Shown: one piece after another, positions 16,223 to 25,570 of the stretch | Layout of the letters: every line of letters starts with the position of its first letter | How positions within the stretch are numbered: the stretch's first letter is position 1 | Source of the DNA: Armatimonadota bacterium | GTDB lineage: Bacteria > Armatimonadota > Fimbriimonadia > Fimbriimonadales > Fimbriimonadaceae | Length of the DNA stretch: 64,000 nt | Assembly (NCBI GenBank): GCA_037138755.1 | Contig: JBAXHT010000001.1 | Location: forward strand, 1,893,805-1,957,804 | Direction of reading: 5' to 3' | The notes under the pieces: model-generated | What the model was told of the DNA's origin: nothing | Seen by the model: only the letters and a program-made list of their open reading frames with translations | The model's database searches: none | Translations under genes and position numbers: made by a program

Positions 16223-19200
16223 TGACAAAACTGGCACTTTCAAGGCCGATTTTCATCTTCGTCCTGGTTATCACCACGGTGCTGATCGGCCTCATCTCCT
16301 ATTCCGGAATGCGAAAAGAGAACAACCCCGAGGTCAACTTCGGGACAGTTGTTGTCACCACCGCTTACCCAGGCGCGGGACCTGAGGACGTTAACCAGCT
16401 CATCACCCGAAAGGTTGAGCAAGCAGTTTCCGGAGTTAACGGAATCCGCGAAGTCCAGGGACAGTCGCAGGAAGGAATCTCTGTTGTGACGATTCAGCTT
16501 GAACTGGGTGTGAATACGGAGAGCGCTGTCAACGACATCCGAACCAAGGTTGATGGAATTCTCAACTCGATTCCGAAGGACGCTCGCAAGCCGGTTGTTG
16601 CAAAGTTCGACAACTCCTCGACCCCGGTTCTGACGCTTGCCGTTAGCTCCGACAAACTCAGCAGCCGCGACCTTCGGGACTTGCTGGAAGATAAGATCAT
16701 CGACAAGTTCAGCCAGGTGAACGGGGTCGCCCAAGCTCAGCTGAGCGGCGGTGACGTGCGCGAGATCCAGGTTCGGATCAAGAAGGACAAGCTCCTCCAG
16801 TACGGTGTCGGAGTCTCGGATGTGCTCAGCGCTGTGCAAAGTGCGAACGCTAACGTTCCCGGTGGAAAGTTTGTCGCCGGTGGACAAGATGTTTCGGTCC
16901 GCGTGAAAGGTGACTTCACAAAAGTCGCCGACGTCGAAAACGTCGTCATCAAAGTCAACGACCCCAATAACCCGCAGGCGAAGGCCAAGCAGGTTCCACT
17001 TGGGGCTGTTGCTGAAATTGTTGACTCGGTTGAGGAACGGTCTCGAATGGCTCGTTTGAACGGCGAAGACACCGTCGTTGTCTCGATTCAAAAGACTAAG
17101 GAAGGGAACACGGTCGAGGTGAATACCGCGGCCAAAGCATTGATCACCAAGCTTGAGAAGGAGTTCCCACTCAAGTTTACGGCGGCGTTTGACGAGTCCA
17201 AAACTGTTGACGAAGCTCTGAAAGACGTTCAGTTCTCGCTTTTCTTTGGCGTCTTCTTGGTCGCAGGAATTGTTTACATCTTCCTCCATAACTTCCGAGG
17301 AATGCTCATCGTCGCGCTGGCAATTCCGACTTGTATCTTCGGTGCCTTCATCGTCATGCGCGCAGTTGGCTTTACTGTTAACACGCTCTCGATGCTCGGC
17401 CTGTCGCTTGCGATTGGCGTTCTAGTGGATGACGCGATTGTTGTTCTAGAGAACATCTTCCGGCACCTCAAGATGGGTGAGGATCCACGAGACGCGGCGG
17501 TAAACGGTCGAAATGAGATCGGCGTTGCGGCACTCGCGATCACGCTTGCCGACGTTGTCGTCTTCTTGCCAATTGCGTTTGCCGGCGGTATCGCTGGTCA
17601 GTTCTTCAAATCTCTGTCGTTGACTTATGTCTTCGCGGTTCTGTTCTCCCTATTCGTCTCCTTCACCCTGACGCCGCTCTTGGCGGCTCGCTGGTACAAG
17701 CGAGGCGAGGATATCGAGCACCCCACGGGATGGTTTGCCAAGGGCTTTGAGAAGCGATTCGCTCGGCTTGAGGACCGGTATCGCCGAATCTTGGAGTGGT
17801 GCCTGAATCATCGTTGGTTCACGTTTATTGCTGGTAACTCGCTGTTGCTCGGCGTCATCATGCTGATTGCGGGAGGAAGTGCGGCGAATGTGGCTGGTGC
17901 GATCAAGACAGCGATGCCGTTACAGGTGATCTATGTTGCTGGCGGCATTCTTGCCTCCCTCATAGGCTTCTTCGTTCACAAGCGGTTTACTTTCCGCCCT
18001 ATTTGGGGAGCTGTGCTGTTCGGGCTGATGTTCCCGGTTTTTGCGGTCGGCGGACACATGTTCGGTCAATGGAAGAAGGAGTCAGTCTTCAAGTTCTCCT
18101 TCGTTCCAAGCACCGATCCAATTCAAATCAAGGCGGCGATTGAGCTGCCGGTTGGTTCCTCGCTAGAAAAGACGGACGAGGTCGCTCGCATTGTCGAGGC
18201 GCAGTTCGTCAAGAACCCCGACATCAAGTTCACAATCACGGAAGTTGGAAAGCAAAGTGGAGCGCGGGCTAACGATAGCAACGCCACCAACTTCGCAGAA
18301 GTGACCGGAACGCTGTATGACCGACAGTCATTCATTGACCGAGTGCTGGGTTCTCACGAGAAGCTTCGCACCCGAAAGGCTCCATCCATCGTTGCGGACC
18401 TCACCAAGGGTGTCGGAAAGATCGCTGGAGCTGAGGTCCGGATCTCAGGCGTCTCGGGGTTCAACTTCGGTGCTCCGATTCAGCTCGCACTGATCTCGGA
18501 TAACCGGGCGTTGCTCACCAAGACTGCGGCCGATATTCGAGACCGACTTGCTGCAGGTGAGATCAAAGGCGTTATTGGGCCTGACGTCAGCGTCAAGTCC
18601 GGTAAGCCCGAAATCCGGCTCCTCCCGGACTATCGCAAAGCGGCTGACCTCGGTGTTGACGCAACCCAGATGGGAAGCGTGATCCGTACGATGTACCAGG
18701 GTAACGACGATAGCAAAATGCGCGTTGAGGGCCGTGAGTATGGTGTTCGGGTCATGCTCGACTATGAAGATCGAAACAATCGCGACACGCTCGCAACGGT
18801 TCCAATTCGGTTCAACCAGGGTCGTCCGGTCTATATCGGCTCAGTTTCTCGACTTGACGAAGCTCCCGGCTTCACGGCGATCAACCGCCGCGACCGAGCT
18901 GAAGAGATTCAGGTCACGGCGAACCTTTTGCCAGGCTTCGCCAACGGCGTGGTCGCCGGAGAAATCAATAAGTGGATCAAGGACAAGAATTTGTTGCCAG
19001 AAGGCGTTCAGCTCCGACAGCTCGGAGAGGCAGATGCCCAAGCACGGGAAGGAATCTTCTTGTTCTCAGCTCTTTTCCTCGGAATCTTCCTGGTGTACGC
19101 CGTTCTCGCCTCCCTGTACAACAACTACCTCTATCCCTTCATCATTCAGCTTGCCCAGCCGCAAGCGATGGTTGGTGCGCTTCTGGCGTTGGTGATCACA

Positions 19201-19662
19201 GACCAAGCGTTTAGCGTCATCGGGTTTATTGGAATTGTTGCGCTCGTTGGTCTGGTTGGCAAAAATGCAATTCTGGTGGTCGACTACACGAACACACTTC
19301 GTGAACGCGGCAGAAGCCGACATGATGCGCTAGTCGAAGCGGGCCCAACCCGATTGCGACCGATCTTAATGACTACCCTGGCACTGGTTCTTGGCCTACT
19401 TCCGGTTGCGATGGCTCTTGGACGGGGTTCCGAGTTCCGCCAGAGCATCGGAACCATCGTCCTCGGAGGAATCATCCTTTCGACGATTCTCACCCTGGTG
19501 GTCATCCCTTGTTCGTACACAATTTTTGACGATCTGTCGAACTTGTTCGCGAAATGGATGAAGAAGCCGCTGAGCTTTGGCGGCCCGCAAGGCTACCAAT
19601 CAGGTGCGATCACCGACGAAGCGGGCGAAATCGAAGCGGAAGAAGAAGTCGAATCGGTCTGA
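16222..19662 (+). CDS. RND multidrug efflux permease (AcrB/MdtB type) with extra membrane segments
   Basis: A 1146-residue permease, about 100 residues longer than typical AcrB homologues. The N-terminus LALSRPIFIFVLVITTVLIGLISYSGMRKENNPEVNFGTVVVTTAYPGAGPEDV and the TM4 charge motif (GLSLAIGVLVDDAIVVLENIFRH, with the D-D pair of the proton relay) are standard. C-terminal repeats (GFIGIVALVGLVGKNAILVVDYTN, RLRPILMTTLALVLGLLPVA) are normal. The region after TM6 (about residues 529-620) is expanded. Instead of a single TM7 it has three hydrophobic stretches (FIAGNSLLLGVIMLIAGG; IYVAGGILASLIGFFVHK; WGAVLFGLMFPVFAVGG) before the second porter domain begins at FKFSFVPSTDP. It is co-translated with the adaptor. 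Confidence 0.93.
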   Translation: MTKLALSRPIFIFVLVITTVLIGLISYSGMRKENNPEVNFGTVVVTTAYPGAGPEDVNQLITRKVEQAVSGVNGIREVQGQSQEGISVVTIQLELGVNTESAVNDIRTKVDGILNSIPKDARKPVVAKFDNSSTPVLTLAVSSDKLSSRDLRDLLEDKIIDKFSQVNGVAQAQLSGGDVREIQVRIKKDKLLQYGVGVSDVLSAVQSANANVPGGKFVAGGQDVSVRVKGDFTKVADVENVVIKVNDPNNPQAKAKQVPLGAVAEIVDSVEERSRMARLNGEDTVVVSIQKTKEGNTVEVNTAAKALITKLEKEFPLKFTAAFDESKTVDEALKDVQFSLFFGVFLVAGIVYIFLHNFRGMLIVALAIPTCIFGAFIVMRAVGFTVNTLSMLGLSLAIGVLVDDAIVVLENIFRHLKMGEDPRDAAVNGRNEIGVAALAITLADVVVFLPIAFAGGIAGQFFKSLSLTYVFAVLFSLFVSFTLTPLLAARWYKRGEDIEHPTGWFAKGFEKRFARLEDRYRRILEWCLNHRWFTFIAGNSLLLGVIMLIAGGSAANVAGAIKTAMPLQVIYVAGGILASLIGFFVHKRFTFRPIWGAVLFGLMFPVFAVGGHMFGQWKKESVFKFSFVPSTDPIQIKAAIELPVGSSLEKTDEVARIVEAQFVKNPDIKFTITEVGKQSGARANDSNATNFAEVTGTLYDRQSFIDRVLGSHEKLRTRKAPSIVADLTKGVGKIAGAEVRISGVSGFNFGAPIQLALISDNRALLTKTAADIRDRLAAGEIKGVIGPDVSVKSGKPEIRLLPDYRKAADLGVDATQMGSVIRTMYQGNDDSKMRVEGREYGVRVMLDYEDRNNRDTLATVPIRFNQGRPVYIGSVSRLDEAPGFTAINRRDRAEEIQVTANLLPGFANGVVAGEINKWIKDKNLLPEGVQLRQLGEADAQAREGIFLFSALFLGIFLVYAVLASLYNNYLYPFIIQLAQPQAMVGALLALVITDQAFSVIGFIGIVALVGLVGKNAILVVDYTNTLRERGRSRHDALVEAGPTRLRPILMTTLALVLGLLPVAMALGRGSEFRQSIGTIVLGGIILSTILTLVVIPCSYTIFDDLSNLFAKWMKKPLSFGGPQGYQSGAITDEAGEIEAEEEVESV

Positions 19663-19671
19663 CAGTAAAAT

Positions 19672-19706
19672 GCCCAGGAAAATGAAGCTAACTTCTGATC
19701 CTGGGC
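19672..19706. repeat. Hairpin between the RND gene and the fasciclin gene
   Basis: An 8-bp perfect outer stem GCCCAGGA / TCCTGGGC encloses an inner GAAG/CTTC pairing. There is no U-run. It may end the efflux operon transcript or be part of the next gene's leader. Confidence 0.5.
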
Positions 19707-19757
19707 CACCGTAGAGTTTCCTACCACTCCGGATAAGCCGGGGGGAGAAACAAACCA

Positions 19758-20246
19758 ATGAAGATTCGCACTTCCATTCTATCACTTTCTGCAATCCTGA
19801 TGGTTGCGGCAATCCCAGCTCGCACCAACGAAAAAGATATCGTTGACACTGCGGTAGCTGCAGGATCGTTCAAGACCCTCGTCAAGCTCGTGAAGGACGC
19901 TGGCCTCGTTGAGACTTTGAAGAGTGCAGGACCTTTCACTGTCCTCGCCCCAACCGATGCCGCTTTCGCAAAGGTTCCAAAGGCAGTTCTCAAGAAGCTC
20001 GCAGGTAACAAGGAACTCTTGAAGAGCGTCCTCACCTACCACGTTATCAGCGGAAAGGTTCTTTCGACCGACCTCAAGGAAGGCTCCGTCAAGACCGTTC
20101 AGGGCGAGAGTGTCAAGATCAACCTTCACGGTGGCGCTTTCTTTAACAAGTCAAAGGTTGTTAAGGCCGACATCATGACCAGCAATGGCGTGATTCACGT
20201 GATCGACTCGGTTCTTCTTCCTCCGTCCGTCGCCGCAAAGCTCTAA
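19758..20246 (+). CDS. Secreted fasciclin (FAS1) domain protein
   Basis: A 162-residue protein with a signal peptide (MKIRTSILSLSAILMVAAIPART) and one complete FAS1 domain. The domain opens with DIVDTAVAAGSFKTLVKLVKDAGLVETLKSAGPFTVLAPTDAAFAKVP and carries LTYHVISGKVLSTDL, the conserved 'YHV' H2 box. It ends NGVIHVIDSVLLPP. FAS1 proteins mediate cell-surface adhesion. GGGGGAGAAAC upstream of ATG 19758 is the ribosome binding site. Its last four bases overlap the convergent glycosyltransferase. Confidence 0.93.
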   Translation: MKIRTSILSLSAILMVAAIPARTNEKDIVDTAVAAGSFKTLVKLVKDAGLVETLKSAGPFTVLAPTDAAFAKVPKAVLKKLAGNKELLKSVLTYHVISGKVLSTDLKEGSVKTVQGESVKINLHGGAFFNKSKVVKADIMTSNGVIHVIDSVLLPPSVAAKL

Positions 20247-21352
20247 CTTCGGGCGGCTTTGGCATAAATTGCCTCGAAGCGATCCACCATCCTCTGGGTG
20301 GTGAATCGTTCCTCGACTGCCTGACGAGCGCGAATGCCCATGGCCTCGCGCTCGTTGTCATTTGTCAGCAGGTAAGAAACGGCTTTGGCGATGTCGTCTG
20401 GTTCGAGGTCGACCAGGATTCCGGTGTGGCCGTCTTTGACAACTTCCGGTAAACCGCCGACGCGCGACGCTACCACTGGCTTGGAACGAGCCATTGCTTC
20501 TACCGCAGCAACTCCAAACGTTTCGATGTAGGAAGGCATCGCCGAAATCGAAACCGCATCCAGCAGAGCTGGAATGTCCTGTCGCTCACCGGTGAGTGTC
20601 ACCCTTTGGTGGAGCTTTGCGTTGGTCAGCTCGCTTTCCAGTTCCTTCTCGAAGCCAGGAACGACCCGACCAACGAACATGAGGTGCGCATCTGGGTGTT
20701 GGGCGGCAACTCCTCGCATCGCCCGAATCATCTCAACATGCCCCTTCTCTCGGCAAATCCGACCTACGATGGAGACAATCTTTTTGTCTTGTTCGATCCC
20801 AAGAGTGTCTTTGGTGATTCTTGGATCGGTGTGCGGAATGTCCAGCAAATCGGTTCCGTTGTAGACGGTGTCAATGTATCGATCCGGAACACCTCGACCA
20901 TGGAGCATCCCGCGGACGAAGTCGCTAACCGCGATCAGCCGATTGTGCTTTCGCGCTAAACGGCGGTAGATGTTATCGTTGTTAGCGATGTGAACGGAGG
21001 TGATGATTGGCACCCGAGTGATCAAACCAGCCGCGTGGCCTATGTACGCCGTTCGCGTAAGGTGGGTGTGGACGACGTCAATCTTTTGCTTGCGAATTTG
21101 TTTGACGGTGTAGCCGAGTGTGTTCAGCCAGCCTCTGCCACGCATTCCGATTTGGTGGTTCGGAATCTCCTCTTCAAAGAGCGCAGTCGGCAACCAGCCG
21201 GGACCAGGAGTGATGACTTGGACGTAATGCCCGCGGTGACGCAAGTTAGTCGAGAGCGCGAAAACGTGCCGTTCAGCACCAGAAACGGCGCTGCTTGAGC
21301 ACATTTGCAGAATTCTTAGATTTGAATCAGCCGACAAAGCCCCTCGCCCCAC
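20243..21352 (-). CDS. Glycosyltransferase family 4
   Basis: A GT-B fold transferase of about 369 residues. It starts with the acceptor-side motif LRILQMCSSSAVSGAERHVFALS and has IDVVHTHLTRTAYIGHAAGLITRVPIITSVH. The donor-binding C-terminal domain holds KKIVSIVGRICREKGHVEMIRAM and the E-x7-E motif as SYIETFGVAAVEAMARSKPVVASRVGGLPEVV. Likely role: transfer of a sugar nucleotide-derived residue in surface polysaccharide or glycolipid synthesis. The start is uncertain. GTG 21352 is given here; TTG 21379 and TTG 21337 are in frame, and a TACAAT box at 21356-21361 argues against the longest form. Confidence 0.92.
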   Translation of the reverse strand: MGRGALSADSNLRILQMCSSSAVSGAERHVFALSTNLRHRGHYVQVITPGPGWLPTALFEEEIPNHQIGMRGRGWLNTLGYTVKQIRKQKIDVVHTHLTRTAYIGHAAGLITRVPIITSVHIANNDNIYRRLARKHNRLIAVSDFVRGMLHGRGVPDRYIDTVYNGTDLLDIPHTDPRITKDTLGIEQDKKIVSIVGRICREKGHVEMIRAMRGVAAQHPDAHLMFVGRVVPGFEKELESELTNAKLHQRVTLTGERQDIPALLDAVSISAMPSYIETFGVAAVEAMARSKPVVASRVGGLPEVVKDGHTGILVDLEPDDIAKAVSYLLTNDNEREAMGIRARQAVEERFTTQRMVDRFEAIYAKAARS

Positions 21353-21390
21353 AGGATTGTACCGCCCGAGCAGGTTCAAACGATAGGGGT

Positions 21391-21396
21391 CATACT
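21391..21396 (+). promoter_or_regulatory. -10-like box of a probable leaderless transcript
   Basis: CATACT ends six bases before ATG 21403 and no Shine-Dalgarno sequence is present. Confidence 0.35.
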
Positions 21397-21402
21397 GATA
21401 GT

Positions 21403-22671
21403 ATGGAGTCGGAAAACGGTCCGTTGAATCGCCGCATTTTTGACTTCTTGTTTGCCCCAGACTCTAAGTTCGTTCGCGTTTTTCGACACAGGGATTTCAG
21501 GATCATGTGGATGGGCGCATTCCTCTCCTTCATTGGTTCTTGGGTGCAAAACGTTGGACAAGGATTCTTGGTCTACGATATCACTCAGAGCAAGGAAAAA
21601 CTGGCTTTGATTTCGTTCTGTGGGATGGTTCCCGTCACATTCCTCGGTCCATTCGGCGGGTCGATTGTCGATAGGTTTGACCGTCGTAAGCTACTCATAT
21701 GGACCCAAGTGATGCTTGCCTTGGGTTCGTTTATCGTATTCTTTTCTTATCTACGCATGGGGCGAAACATGCCGATCGAAATTTTGGTGTTTGTCGCCCT
21801 GATGGGCGGCACCGTATCGTGCCTTGAGATGCCGGCTCGGCAGTTGGTGATTGCAGATACGATTCCTAGAGAGGACCTGCCAGTGGCGATTCCGTTCCAG
21901 GGCCTCACGTTCAATCTTGCCAGGGTGGTGGGGCCTGCCATCGGAGGAATTCTGCTAGCCACCATCGGAGTTCAGGCTTGCTATCTCGTCAACGGAATCT
22001 CGTTTGCTGCCCTCGTGATCGCAACCCTTGCGATCCGCACCCAACTCTCGATGAGCAAAGGCAAGGGCGAACCGATTGGAGACTTGCTGAAGGAAGGGTA
22101 TCTGTACACGATGCAGGAGCCCCGGCTCAAGGCACTTTTCTATCTAGAAACTGGGGTGTCTTTGTTCGCTCTGTTCTATCTTGTCCAACTTCCCGCACTG
22201 GCAAAAGACATCTTGCATCTCGGGACAAGAGGCGTGGGAGACGTTTACACTGCGGTCGGTGTCGGCTCAATCTTAGCCCTGACGCTGACAGCAAAAACGG
22301 CCGACCTACACATCAAAGGCTACTTGGTGCGCGGTGCGATCACCGCAATGGCGGTTGGCCTTGCCGGGCTCGCGCTTTTGGAGAACCGCTTCCTAGTCTT
22401 CGGCATTCTCGTCATGCTTGGGATGGCGAGCGTCACTCTGTTTAACACTTGCAACTCGCTCTTTCAGCTCATCGCGCCTGAACGGCTACGGGGTAGGGTG
22501 CTCTCGATGCACATCTGGGCTCTTAGCGGCGTAGGGCCGCTTGGTGTGTACCCTTTCGGGCTACTAGCCGAGCATCATGGTCTCAAGATAGCCCTCGCTT
22601 GGGCGGCGGGACTAACCGGTGGTCTCGCGACGGCTTCTTGGCTATTGCGGCTGCGTTTGGAGTCAGAATAG
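21403..22671 (+). CDS. MFS transporter (EntS/DHA3-like exporter)
   Basis: A 422-residue protein with about 12 hydrophobic segments. It starts RVFRHRDFRIMWMGAFLSFIGSWVQNVGQGFLVYDIT, the MFS_3/EntS-like N-terminus ('F-R-x-L-W-x-G-x-x-x-S-x-x-G-x-W'). GPFGGSIVDRFDRRKLLIWTQ is the MFS loop 2-3 motif (G-x-x-x-D-R-x-x-R-R). The family includes siderophore and macrolide exporters; the substrate here is unknown. ATG 21403 is preferred over the open upstream frame. It is divergent from the GT4 gene and 10 bases before hsp20. Confidence 0.9.
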   Translation: MESENGPLNRRIFDFLFAPDSKFVRVFRHRDFRIMWMGAFLSFIGSWVQNVGQGFLVYDITQSKEKLALISFCGMVPVTFLGPFGGSIVDRFDRRKLLIWTQVMLALGSFIVFFSYLRMGRNMPIEILVFVALMGGTVSCLEMPARQLVIADTIPREDLPVAIPFQGLTFNLARVVGPAIGGILLATIGVQACYLVNGISFAALVIATLAIRTQLSMSKGKGEPIGDLLKEGYLYTMQEPRLKALFYLETGVSLFALFYLVQLPALAKDILHLGTRGVGDVYTAVGVGSILALTLTAKTADLHIKGYLVRGAITAMAVGLAGLALLENRFLVFGILVMLGMASVTLFNTCNSLFQLIAPERLRGRVLSMHIWALSGVGPLGVYPFGLLAEHHGLKIALAWAAGLTGGLATASWLLRLRLESE

Positions 22672-22681
22672 AAGGGAAGAA

Positions 22682-23128
22682 ATGGCGAGGCGCGAATCTG
22701 AGGAGCTGTTTTGGCAAGGTGGTGGCGATCTTGCGAAGCTGAGCGAGGAGCTCGGCGGGCCGCGCCCAAGAGTCGCGGCAAAGCGAGTCTGGGAACCTCT
22801 GGTCGATCTTATCGAAGAGACGGACCGCATCGTGCTTAAGGCCGAAATTGCCGGAGTATCGACGGCTGGCGTCGATGTGATCTACATCCAGGAGCGAAAT
22901 TCTGTCGTGATTCGGGGCAGAAGAGACGAGGATGTTGACTCCGAGCAAGCCCGGGTCGGCGTATATCAATTAGAGATTCTTTACGGCGAGTTCGAGCGCG
23001 AAGTGCGGTTACCCCAGGTTGAGTTGAATACCAACGAAATGCGGGCGATCTTCCGCCACGGGTTACTCATCGTCTTGATTCCAAAAGCGGGCGCGCGGAC
23101 CATCAAACTGGTCGTACGCGAAAACTGA
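22682..23128 (+). CDS. Small heat-shock protein, Hsp20/alpha-crystallin family
   Basis: A 148-residue ATP-independent holdase. The alpha-crystallin domain spans about residues 38-145: WEPLVDLIEETDRIVLKAEIAGVSTAGVDVIYIQERNSVVIRGRR (W-x-P-x-x-D-x-x-E strand pattern). The ending RAIFRHGLLIVLIPK has the G-x-L motif. AAGGGAAGA precedes ATG 22682. Its TGA stop overlaps the lon start by one base, so chaperone and protease are made together, which fits joint handling of misfolded proteins. Confidence 0.92.
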   Translation: MARRESEELFWQGGGDLAKLSEELGGPRPRVAAKRVWEPLVDLIEETDRIVLKAEIAGVSTAGVDVIYIQERNSVVIRGRRDEDVDSEQARVGVYQLEILYGEFEREVRLPQVELNTNEMRAIFRHGLLIVLIPKAGARTIKLVVREN

Positions 23129-25566
23129 TGTCTGAAGTAAAACTCCCCATAGAAGAAGATATTGCGAACGAGCTCGACCTTGAGGCCTCGCTGGCAATCG
23201 CGGCGATTGATGCCGCCGAGGATGACCAGCCAAAACCGGTTGTGCCGGAGGAGATAAGCATTCTTCCGCTGCGGGACAGTGTGGTCTATCCTATGCTCAT
23301 CGCTCCGCTTTCGGTGTCTCGAGAGAATGGGATTCAGCTCATCGATGAATCGGTATCAAATTCAAATCGGGTGATTGGCGTTGTCGCCCAGCGCGATCCT
23401 TCGCTCAATGAGCCTGGGTTTGAAGGAGTCTACGAGTACGGCTGCGCCGTCATCATCCGAACCTTGGTTAAGATGAACGACACAGTTCGGCTCATCGTTC
23501 AAGGGGTTCAGCGCTTCCGAATCGTGGAGCGACTTTCGGAGGAGCCCTACCTGCGAGCGCGAATCGAGCTGATTGACGAACCTGCCACCGAAGGGCACAG
23601 CGAAGAAGAACTTGAGGCGTTGAAACGATCAGTCTCCGCCTTGTTTGACCAAGCGATTCGACTTTCGCCCGGCTTGCCGGACGAGCTGCGATCCTTGACT
23701 CAGGCGGTGAACGAACCGAACGTGATGGCAGACCTGGTTGCTGCCCACATGTCCCTAAACGTTGCCAGTAAGCAAGAAATCTTGGAGACGGCGGACCTTG
23801 AGGAGCGGCTCAAGAAGTTGCTTTCGATGCTCTCTAAGGAGGTTCGCGTTCTGGAACTTGCTTCCAAGGTTCAGACAGAAGTCAATCATGAGCTCAGCAA
23901 ATCTCAGCGGGATTACTACTTGCGCGAGCAGCTAAAAGCGATTCAGAAGGAGCTTGGTGAGTACGACGACCGCGCTGAAGAGCTGGATGAGCTTCGAGAC
24001 AAGATTGAGACAGCGGAGCTTCCGGAAGAGGCGGATAAAGAAGTCAGACGAGACTACGACCGAATGAAGCGCATGAACCCGGGCTCGCCGGAATACTCGG
24101 TGGCCAGAACTTACGTGGATACGGTTTTAGCTTTGCCGTGGCACAAGTCGACGGTAGACAATCTCGACCTGCGACATTCGCAGTCGGTCTTGGACGGCGA
24201 TCACTTCGGCCTCGAAAAGGTCAAAGATAGGATCATTGAGTTTTTGGCGGTTCGGAAGGTGAAGACGGATGGACGTCTGCGACAACCAATCCTGTGTTTA
24301 GTCGGTCCTCCTGGAGTAGGGAAAACCTCACTGGGCCGTTCGGTAGCGGATGCTCTCGGTCGCAAGTACGCTCGGATTTCACTCGGCGGGATGCGCGACG
24401 AAGCAGAGGTGCGCGGGCATCGACGAACCTATATCGGAGCCATGCCCGGCCAGGTCGTTCAGGCTCTTCGACGAGTTGAATCAAACAATCCGGTTTTGGT
24501 TTTGGATGAGATTGATAAGATCGGCTCAGACCATCGGGGTGATCCGTCTTCAGCATTGCTGGAAGTCCTTGACCCGGAGCAAAACTCGACTTTTAGGGAT
24601 CACTACGTGGATGTTCCGTTCAACCTGTCGAACGTGATGTTTATCGCCACAGCGAATCGGCTAGATACGATTCCGGCTGCACTGCGTGACCGAATGGAGA
24701 TCATCGAACTCGGCGGCTACACCGAAGCAGAGAAGATAGAGATCGCGGTGCGCCACCTGATTCCGAAACAAACCGAGGAGCATGGGCTGAAGGCGTCAAG
24801 GTTGCAATGGAACCGCGAGGCCGTTGTAGCTCTGGTTCAGCATTACACTCGCGAGGCGGGAGTGCGAAACCTAGAGCGAGAAATTGGCTCGGTCACGAGA
24901 AAGGCGACCAGGATGTTTGCCGAGGGTCGGGGTGCGAAAGTTGTGGTCACGCCGGCGTTTATAGAGAAGTCGCTAGGTGCACCTAGGTTTGTACATGATT
25001 TGGTTTCCGAACGAGAGATGGTTCCGGGTGTAGCTATCGGTTTGGCATGGACTCCGGTGGGTGGAGACGTCCTCTTCATCGAGACCTCTAAAATGCCGGG
25101 TTCGAAGGGCATGATGGTGACCGGGCAGTTGGGTGACGTGATGAAGGAGTCAGTGAGCGCTGCTCTGACCTATATCCGTTCTCGCGCCGATCAGTTTGGT
25201 TTGGTTAGCGAACAGTTCGAGAAACAGGAGATACATGTTCACGTCCCGGCTGGTGCCGTTCCGAAGGACGGCCCAAGTGCGGGTGTGACCATGCTCACTG
25301 CTTTGGTTTCGCTGCTGACAGGGCGCAAAGTGAAGGATCGTCTGGCGATGACAGGTGAATTCACCCTCAGTGGAAATGTATTGCCCGTCGGAGGCATCAA
25401 AGAGAAGGTACTCGCTGCGCTTCGTGCAGGTGTCACGACACTGATTCTGCCGGAAGCGAACCGAAAGGACTACTTCGAAGACGTCCCAGCGGATGTCCAA
25501 AAGCAGCTCAAAACTTACTTCGTTAAGACGGGCGACGAGGTTCTAAAGCTCGCATTGGAGAAGTAA
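23128..25566 (+). CDS. lon: ATP-dependent protease Lon (LonA)
   Basis: An 812-residue LonA protease that degrades misfolded and regulatory proteins in the cytoplasm. The N-terminal substrate-binding domain (ISILPLRDSVVYPMLIAPLSVSRENGIQLI...) is followed by a coiled-coil region (SKSQRDYYLREQLKAIQKELGEYD). The AAA+ module has Walker A GPPGVGKT at about residues 392-399 and Walker B VLVLDEIDKI. The protease domain has catalytic Ser717 (PKDGPSAGVTM) and Lys760 (GGIKEK). The first ~40 residues form a long acidic extension before the usual Lon start. It is translationally coupled to hsp20. Confidence 0.98.
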   Translation: MSEVKLPIEEDIANELDLEASLAIAAIDAAEDDQPKPVVPEEISILPLRDSVVYPMLIAPLSVSRENGIQLIDESVSNSNRVIGVVAQRDPSLNEPGFEGVYEYGCAVIIRTLVKMNDTVRLIVQGVQRFRIVERLSEEPYLRARIELIDEPATEGHSEEELEALKRSVSALFDQAIRLSPGLPDELRSLTQAVNEPNVMADLVAAHMSLNVASKQEILETADLEERLKKLLSMLSKEVRVLELASKVQTEVNHELSKSQRDYYLREQLKAIQKELGEYDDRAEELDELRDKIETAELPEEADKEVRRDYDRMKRMNPGSPEYSVARTYVDTVLALPWHKSTVDNLDLRHSQSVLDGDHFGLEKVKDRIIEFLAVRKVKTDGRLRQPILCLVGPPGVGKTSLGRSVADALGRKYARISLGGMRDEAEVRGHRRTYIGAMPGQVVQALRRVESNNPVLVLDEIDKIGSDHRGDPSSALLEVLDPEQNSTFRDHYVDVPFNLSNVMFIATANRLDTIPAALRDRMEIIELGGYTEAEKIEIAVRHLIPKQTEEHGLKASRLQWNREAVVALVQHYTREAGVRNLEREIGSVTRKATRMFAEGRGAKVVVTPAFIEKSLGAPRFVHDLVSEREMVPGVAIGLAWTPVGGDVLFIETSKMPGSKGMMVTGQLGDVMKESVSAALTYIRSRADQFGLVSEQFEKQEIHVHVPAGAVPKDGPSAGVTMLTALVSLLTGRKVKDRLAMTGEFTLSGNVLPVGGIKEKVLAALRAGVTTLILPEANRKDYFEDVPADVQKQLKTYFVKTGDEVLKLALEK

Positions 25567-25570
25567 GCCA

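Noticed and set aside
16240-17289. A 349-codon minus-strand ORF inside the RND permease
   Set aside because: It is fully antisense to a strongly conserved gene, and its composition mirrors the sense codons.
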